A stretch of 33,557 bases of DNA from Thalassospira sp. Lineage in GTDB: Bacteria; Pseudomonadota; Alphaproteobacteria; Rhodospirillales; Thalassospiraceae. Below, in pieces: positions 29,939 to 33,557 of this stretch. Within the stretch, counting starts at the first letter, position 1. Each line of letters opens with the position of its first letter. Location of the stretch: positions 1-33,557 of the forward strand of contig NZ_PAQR01000063.1 in assembly GCF_002709775.1 (NCBI RefSeq). The letters run 5' to 3'. The notes beneath the pieces are model-generated. The model was not told where the DNA came from. It saw only the letters and a list, made by a program, of their open reading frames with translations, and did no database searches. A program made the position numbers and the translations under genes.

Positions 29939-30835
29939 TTGTTGTCTGAGGAAGCACGCAATTCGTCTGAGAAGGATGTCCTGTCTGATCTGTTCGCCGG
30001 AAATCACCCGCGCGGTGATGTGATCTTTGCTGGAACCCATTGCGGCAGCAGCCATCATCAGGGGCGGGTGGATCTGCCATCGCAACAGCAGGGCATGCTG
30101 CATGTCCTGCAACGTGGCGCCATGCGCGTTCTGTTTGACGGGCGTGAACAGGTTCTTCTGGATCGACCGGGTGTTGTCCTGTTTGGCAGTCCTGTGCCCC
30201 ACGATATCGACACGCCTGAACATGGATCCGAGGTTGTCTGTGCCAATCTGGATTTCCCCGATACAGGGTTGAGCCCGGCCAAGCTTGGCCTGCCGGAATA
30301 TCTGGTGCTGCCTTTCGACGAGATCCCGGGCCTAGAAGCCATCACGGGCCAGCTGTTTTCGGAATCACAGGGCCTGCAGCCCGGACAGCGCACCGCGATC
30401 AATCTTCTGGTCGATCTGTTGTTATTGATGGTGTTGCGCCATTGTCAGGCGCAGAACCTTGTAAGGCCGGGTATTCTTGCCGCCCTGCGGGACCCGCGAA
30501 TTGCGCGCGTGGTGGGTGAACTTCATCAGAAGCCGGGTGAAAACTGGTCGATCGAACGCCAAGCCGAAACTGCGGGCATGTCACGGGCGAGCTTTGCCGC
30601 CCGCTTTCGTGATTTGCTGGGCACATCGCCCGGTGATTTCCTGCAAACCATCCGCCTTGATCTGGCCTTTGGCCTGTTGCGTGAAGGCAAAAGACTGCAG
30701 GCGGTGGCAAGTCAGGTCGGCTATCGCAGCACCACGGCACTGGCACGTGCCATTCAGCAGCGCCACAAGGTTTCGCCGCGTGAATTGATTGCCGATTCCA
30801 GCGCGGAAAGCGGCGCGTTTCAATCGGCAGTTTGA
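29939..30835 (+). CDS. AraC family transcriptional regulator
   Basis: A 298-residue regulator. The N-terminal ~200 residues are a cupin-like sensing domain (GVVLFGSPVPHDIDTPEHGSE). The C-terminal ~100 residues carry two helix-turn-helix motifs of the AraC type (WSIERQAETAGMSRASFAARF, then LQAVASQVGYRSTTALARAI, KVSPRE). The frame has no ATG near its 5' end; a TTG with GGAG 7 nt upstream is the best start (a second TTG follows directly). It is divergent from the YHS-protein gene and not followed by a co-directional partner within 230 nt, so the YHS gene is the natural target. Confidence 0.93.
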   Translation: MLSEEARNSSEKDVLSDLFAGNHPRGDVIFAGTHCGSSHHQGRVDLPSQQQGMLHVLQRGAMRVLFDGREQVLLDRPGVVLFGSPVPHDIDTPEHGSEVVCANLDFPDTGLSPAKLGLPEYLVLPFDEIPGLEAITGQLFSESQGLQPGQRTAINLLVDLLLLMVLRHCQAQNLVRPGILAALRDPRIARVVGELHQKPGENWSIERQAETAGMSRASFAARFRDLLGTSPGDFLQTIRLDLAFGLLREGKRLQAVASQVGYRSTTALARAIQQRHKVSPRELIADSSAESGAFQSAV

Positions 30836-31071
30836 CAACCGGTTTTACGTTTCCGTCAAGCGGTTCTTCACGGCGTTTTTCCGTTGCGGCCTATGCAAAA
30901 ATGACGCTTTGCCAATGACATGTCCGGGATTAAAGCAATCCTTTCGGGCAACTTGTCAGTTGTGGCTTTGCGGATTCTTACCCTGATCACGACACATTCC
31001 TGCCCTGTTTTCTGTGCACAACAGCAACCAATAATTTCGGAAAAATCCAACGGTTGGTAGCAGATAGAAGC

Positions 31072-32829
31072 ATGACGCAACATTTTCAGCAGCACATGAA
31101 GCTGCCCTTCAGACGTGTTCTTTTGGGTGCTGTGGCATCCTCGCTGATCATGATTGGCGGGGCCGCAACCATCCATGCACAGGAAAATGCGCCAGCACCG
31201 GCCGCGACAAGCAGCGAGGCACCTTCGCCTTTAGAAGCACCTGCGGAAACCGCACAGACGGCCCCGGTCGCGGATAGCGAAGCAACTGGTGATGAGGCGC
31301 CCGCAGAAGACGTGGCAGCCGATGTTGTGCCAGCAGATGCATCTGATACACCCAAACAGGCCAATGTTTCCAAACCCGTGATGTTTGATCCGGCGATGGT
31401 GACGGATCTTGCGCGCAATCTGGCGACCCAGCCGTTTGAAAATCCGCATCGCGAATTGCCCGAAGCGCTTTCGGACTTGAGTGCGGAAGAATACGCACAG
31501 ATCCGATTCAAGTCGCAGCGCGCCTTCTTTAACCCGGCCGAAACCGATTTCAGTCTGGAGCTGTTCCATCCGGGCACGATGTATGACGTGCCGGTGACCA
31601 TCAATCTGGTGCGAGGCGGCGAAGTACAGGTCATTCCGTTCTCTGCCGGATTGTTTGATTTCGGCAAGACCGGCCTGTCGGGCAATGATTTTTCCACCCA
31701 GAACTATGCCGGGTTCCGCCTGCGCTATCCGTTATCAGACGTCACAAGTACTGATGAACTGACCCGTTTCCTTGGCGCGTCCTATTTCCGCCTGCAGGGG
31801 CAGGGCCAGTCGATTGGTCAGATGGCGCGTGGTCTTGCGGTCGACCTTGCCGGTCCGACAGGTGAAGAAATCCCGGTTTTCCGTGAATTCTGGATTGTCG
31901 AGCCCGCGGATGGTAGCGAGACCATCACAGTCTATGCGCTTCTCGACAGCGCACGTATCACCGGCGCCTATCAGTTTGATATTACGCCGGGCACACGCAG
32001 TCAGGCCGATATCAAGGCCCATCTGTTCTTCCGTGATCGCGTGGAAAAGATCGGCATTGCACCGCTTAACGGGATGTTCCTGTTTGGCGAACAGCGCCGC
32101 CGTTTCTTTGATGATTATCGCGGCGAAGTGCATTCCAGCGACGGGCTTCTGATCAATAACGGGCGTGGCGAATGGCTGTGGCGTCCGTTGGATAATCCCG
32201 AAAACCTGCAGATGAGCTCGTTTTTGGATGAAAACCCGATCGGGTTTGGTCTTTTGCAGCGCGATCGTAATTTCGATCATTATCAGGACCTGGAAAAACG
32301 TTTTGATCAGCAGCCGGGCTATTGGGTGACGCCGAAGGGCAAATGGGGCAAGGGCCATATCGAACTGGTCGAAATCCCGAGCCCGTCGGAAACCAACGAC
32401 AATATCGTCGCCTATTGGGTGCCTGAAACCAAGCCGGCTGCCGGTGGGGAAATGCAGGTCGCCTATAGCGTCACCGCAACGCGTGATGGCACCGGCCTTC
32501 ATGGCATGGCACAGGCCACCGATACCCGTATTCAGCGACTGGCCGCCCAAGGCAATGAAGATCAGGCCGGCACACGGTTTGTCTTGAACTTTGCCGGTGG
32601 TGATCTGGATTATTTCACCAAGGATGCCAAGAACCTGCGTGCTGATATCAGCGCGTCCGAGGGCGAGGTTCGCAACATTCGCATTCTGCCCGATCCGGAA
32701 AATGGCGGCGTGCGCGTGATCTTTGATCTGGTCAATACCAGTGATGCCACCTCAAGCAACCTTCGCGCCTTCATCCTCTATCAGGACAAGGTCCTGAGCG
32801 AGACCTGGACCATGCCGTGGGCATTCTGA
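31072..32829 (+). CDS. opgG: Glucans biosynthesis protein OpgG/MdoG family
   Basis: A 585-residue periplasmic protein for osmoregulated periplasmic glucan (OPG) synthesis, where OpgG acts on the glucan backbone made by OpgH. A signal peptide (residues ~1-37, ending TIHAQ) is followed by an unusual ~60-residue Ala/Pro/Glu-rich linker (residues ~38-98) not seen in E. coli OpgG. The MdoG domain then runs to the C-terminus: RELPEALSDLSAEEYAQIRF, FHPGTMYDVPVTI, FGEQRRRFFDDYRGEVHSSDGL by position, and the end SETWTMPWAF. The ATG at 31072 was preferred over a TTG 18 nt earlier; its ribosome-binding site is weak. opgH follows after 56 nt in the same direction, the classic opgGH order. OpgD is a paralogue with the same fold, but the opgH neighbour favours OpgG. 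Confidence 0.94.
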   Translation: MTQHFQQHMKLPFRRVLLGAVASSLIMIGGAATIHAQENAPAPAATSSEAPSPLEAPAETAQTAPVADSEATGDEAPAEDVAADVVPADASDTPKQANVSKPVMFDPAMVTDLARNLATQPFENPHRELPEALSDLSAEEYAQIRFKSQRAFFNPAETDFSLELFHPGTMYDVPVTINLVRGGEVQVIPFSAGLFDFGKTGLSGNDFSTQNYAGFRLRYPLSDVTSTDELTRFLGASYFRLQGQGQSIGQMARGLAVDLAGPTGEEIPVFREFWIVEPADGSETITVYALLDSARITGAYQFDITPGTRSQADIKAHLFFRDRVEKIGIAPLNGMFLFGEQRRRFFDDYRGEVHSSDGLLINNGRGEWLWRPLDNPENLQMSSFLDENPIGFGLLQRDRNFDHYQDLEKRFDQQPGYWVTPKGKWGKGHIELVEIPSPSETNDNIVAYWVPETKPAAGGEMQVAYSVTATRDGTGLHGMAQATDTRIQRLAAQGNEDQAGTRFVLNFAGGDLDYFTKDAKNLRADISASEGEVRNIRILPDPENGGVRVIFDLVNTSDATSSNLRAFILYQDKVLSETWTMPWAF

Positions 32830-32885
32830 TCCTTTGCGATCAAATGCCAGCGATAGCCAGAAACAGATAACGCCGGATAAGCCAG

Positions 32886-33557
32886 ATGACAGAAGCTGCC
32901 AACACACCAGCCAAAGGGACCGCCCCTGCAGACGGACCAGATGACGCGTTTTGCGATCCGACGGTCAAGCTGCGCGGACCCGGTGTCGGGTCGCGGCGGT
33001 TTTTCCTGTTCGGGGCGTCGATTGCAGCCACCGCCTATGCCGCGTGGCTGATGACCGATGTTTTGGGCGCAGATCAACTGACCATCATGGAAATGGTCGT
33101 GGTGGCGTTCTTTACCATCAACTTTGCCTGGATTTCGCTTTCGTTCTTTACCGGCATTGTCGGGTTGGTGTTGCGTGGCTTGAAGCTTGATGCGATTACG
33201 CTCAAACGCCTGAAACCCATCGCGCGCAAGGGTCGCCTGCGGTCAAAGAACGTTGTGGTGATCCCGGTCTATAACGAAGATCCCAACCGCGTTTTTGCCG
33301 GATTGCGCGCAAGCTATGAAAGTCTGGCGGCGACCGGCGAGCTTGATGCGTTTCATTTCTTTGTGTTGTCTGATACCCGCGATCCCGACATCTGGATTGC
33401 CGAGGAAATGGCATGGGCCAAGGCGTGCGCGGATCTGAATGCGCGCGGCAAGATATTCTTCCGCCGCCGGGCGGAAAACACCGAACGCAAGTCCGGCAAC
33501 CTCAAGGAATTCTGCGAGACCTATGCGGCGAATTACGATCACATGATCGTCTTTGAC
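32886..33557 (+). CDS. opgH: Glucans biosynthesis glucosyltransferase OpgH/MdoH (5' part)
   Basis: The first 224 codons of the inner-membrane glucosyltransferase that builds the periplasmic glucan backbone from UDP-glucose; the frame is open to the window edge. After a polar ~30-residue N-terminus, two hydrophobic segments lie at residues ~40-60 and ~70-95. The GT2 domain then begins: KNVVVIPVYNEDP (first nucleotide-binding strand), FHFFVLSDTRDPDIW, and FRRRAENTERKSGNLKEF (OpgH uses RR..N..RKSGN). The sequence stops at MIVFD, just before the DADS-type metal-binding motif. Compared with the long E. coli OpgH the N-terminal cytoplasmic region is short, as in other alphaproteobacteria. It forms an operon with opgG. 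Confidence 0.93.
   Translation, partial: MTEAANTPAKGTAPADGPDDAFCDPTVKLRGPGVGSRRFFLFGASIAATAYAAWLMTDVLGADQLTIMEMVVVAFFTINFAWISLSFFTGIVGLVLRGLKLDAITLKRLKPIARKGRLRSKNVVVIPVYNEDPNRVFAGLRASYESLAATGELDAFHFFVLSDTRDPDIWIAEEMAWAKACADLNARGKIFFRRRAENTERKSGNLKEFCETYAANYDHMIVFD

Noticed and set aside
1..33557. Prophage, insertion sequence, CRISPR, tRNA or rRNA content
   Set aside because: No integrase, transposase, terminal repeats, spaced repeats or RNA-gene consensus were found on either strand.

Overview
The window looks like chromosomal DNA of a free-living alphaproteobacterium, most likely Rhodospirillales and Thalassospira-like. This is inferred from gene content and protein character: moderately GC-rich DNA, dense operons, TctABC and Tat-exported ABC solute receptors, many stand-alone response regulators, and OpgGH. 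No rRNA, tRNA, CRISPR array, transposase or phage gene was seen. Both edges cut genes: a ThDP-dependent enzyme on the left and opgH on the right.

Layout. (1) 1-932: 5' part of a ThDP-dependent enzyme. (2) 1171-3644 (-): a compact surface-polysaccharide operon with a sugar-phosphate transferase, a BBP2-type beta-barrel and a short OPX/Wza-like protein; a pair of interleaved inverted repeats lies just upstream. (3) 3779-9945: a signalling island with a REC-PAS-LuxR regulator, a REC-EAL protein with a catalytic Glu replaced by Lys, a cysteine-free exported protein of molybdopterin-oxidoreductase fold overlapping a membrane histidine kinase, a REC-HDOD protein and a stand-alone REC protein. (4) 10045-14390: housekeeping and accessory genes: DoxX, pirin, a CbiX-like protein, a LysR regulator, a 58-codon orphan and a PaaI-type thioesterase. 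(5) 14405-17246: a ketoglutarate-semialdehyde-type aldehyde dehydrogenase and a GntR/FCD regulator. (6) 17555-22593 (+): a complete ABC uptake operon (ATPase, Tat receptor, two permeases) ending in an Asp/Glu/hydantoin racemase. It is preceded by a near-perfect sigma-54 promoter and a perfect 12-bp palindrome, which recurs in degenerate form before the GntR gene. (7) 22626-29151: a second GntR/FCD regulator, a TauE/SafE permease, and a TctC-TctB-TctA transporter with a cytosolic gamma-glutamyltransferase-like enzyme. (8) 29284-30838: an exported YHS-domain protein and a divergent AraC regulator with direct-repeat candidate sites between them. (9) 31072-end: opgG and partial opgH for osmoregulated periplasmic glucans.

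How they work together. Region 3 reads as one branched phosphorelay. An exported redox-fold protein may sense something in the periplasm and pass it to the kinase, which could phosphorylate several receivers with different outputs (transcription, c-di-GMP binding, HDOD, REC only). Regions 5-7 are catabolic modules in which substrate-responsive GntR repressors sit beside importers and a first cytosolic enzyme. The most unusual points are the kinase cluster with its cofactor-less partner and disabled EAL domain, the interleaved repeats before the polysaccharide operon, and the sigma-54 plus GntR-operator arrangement of the ABC/racemase operon. All assignments come from reading the sequence; no database search was run.
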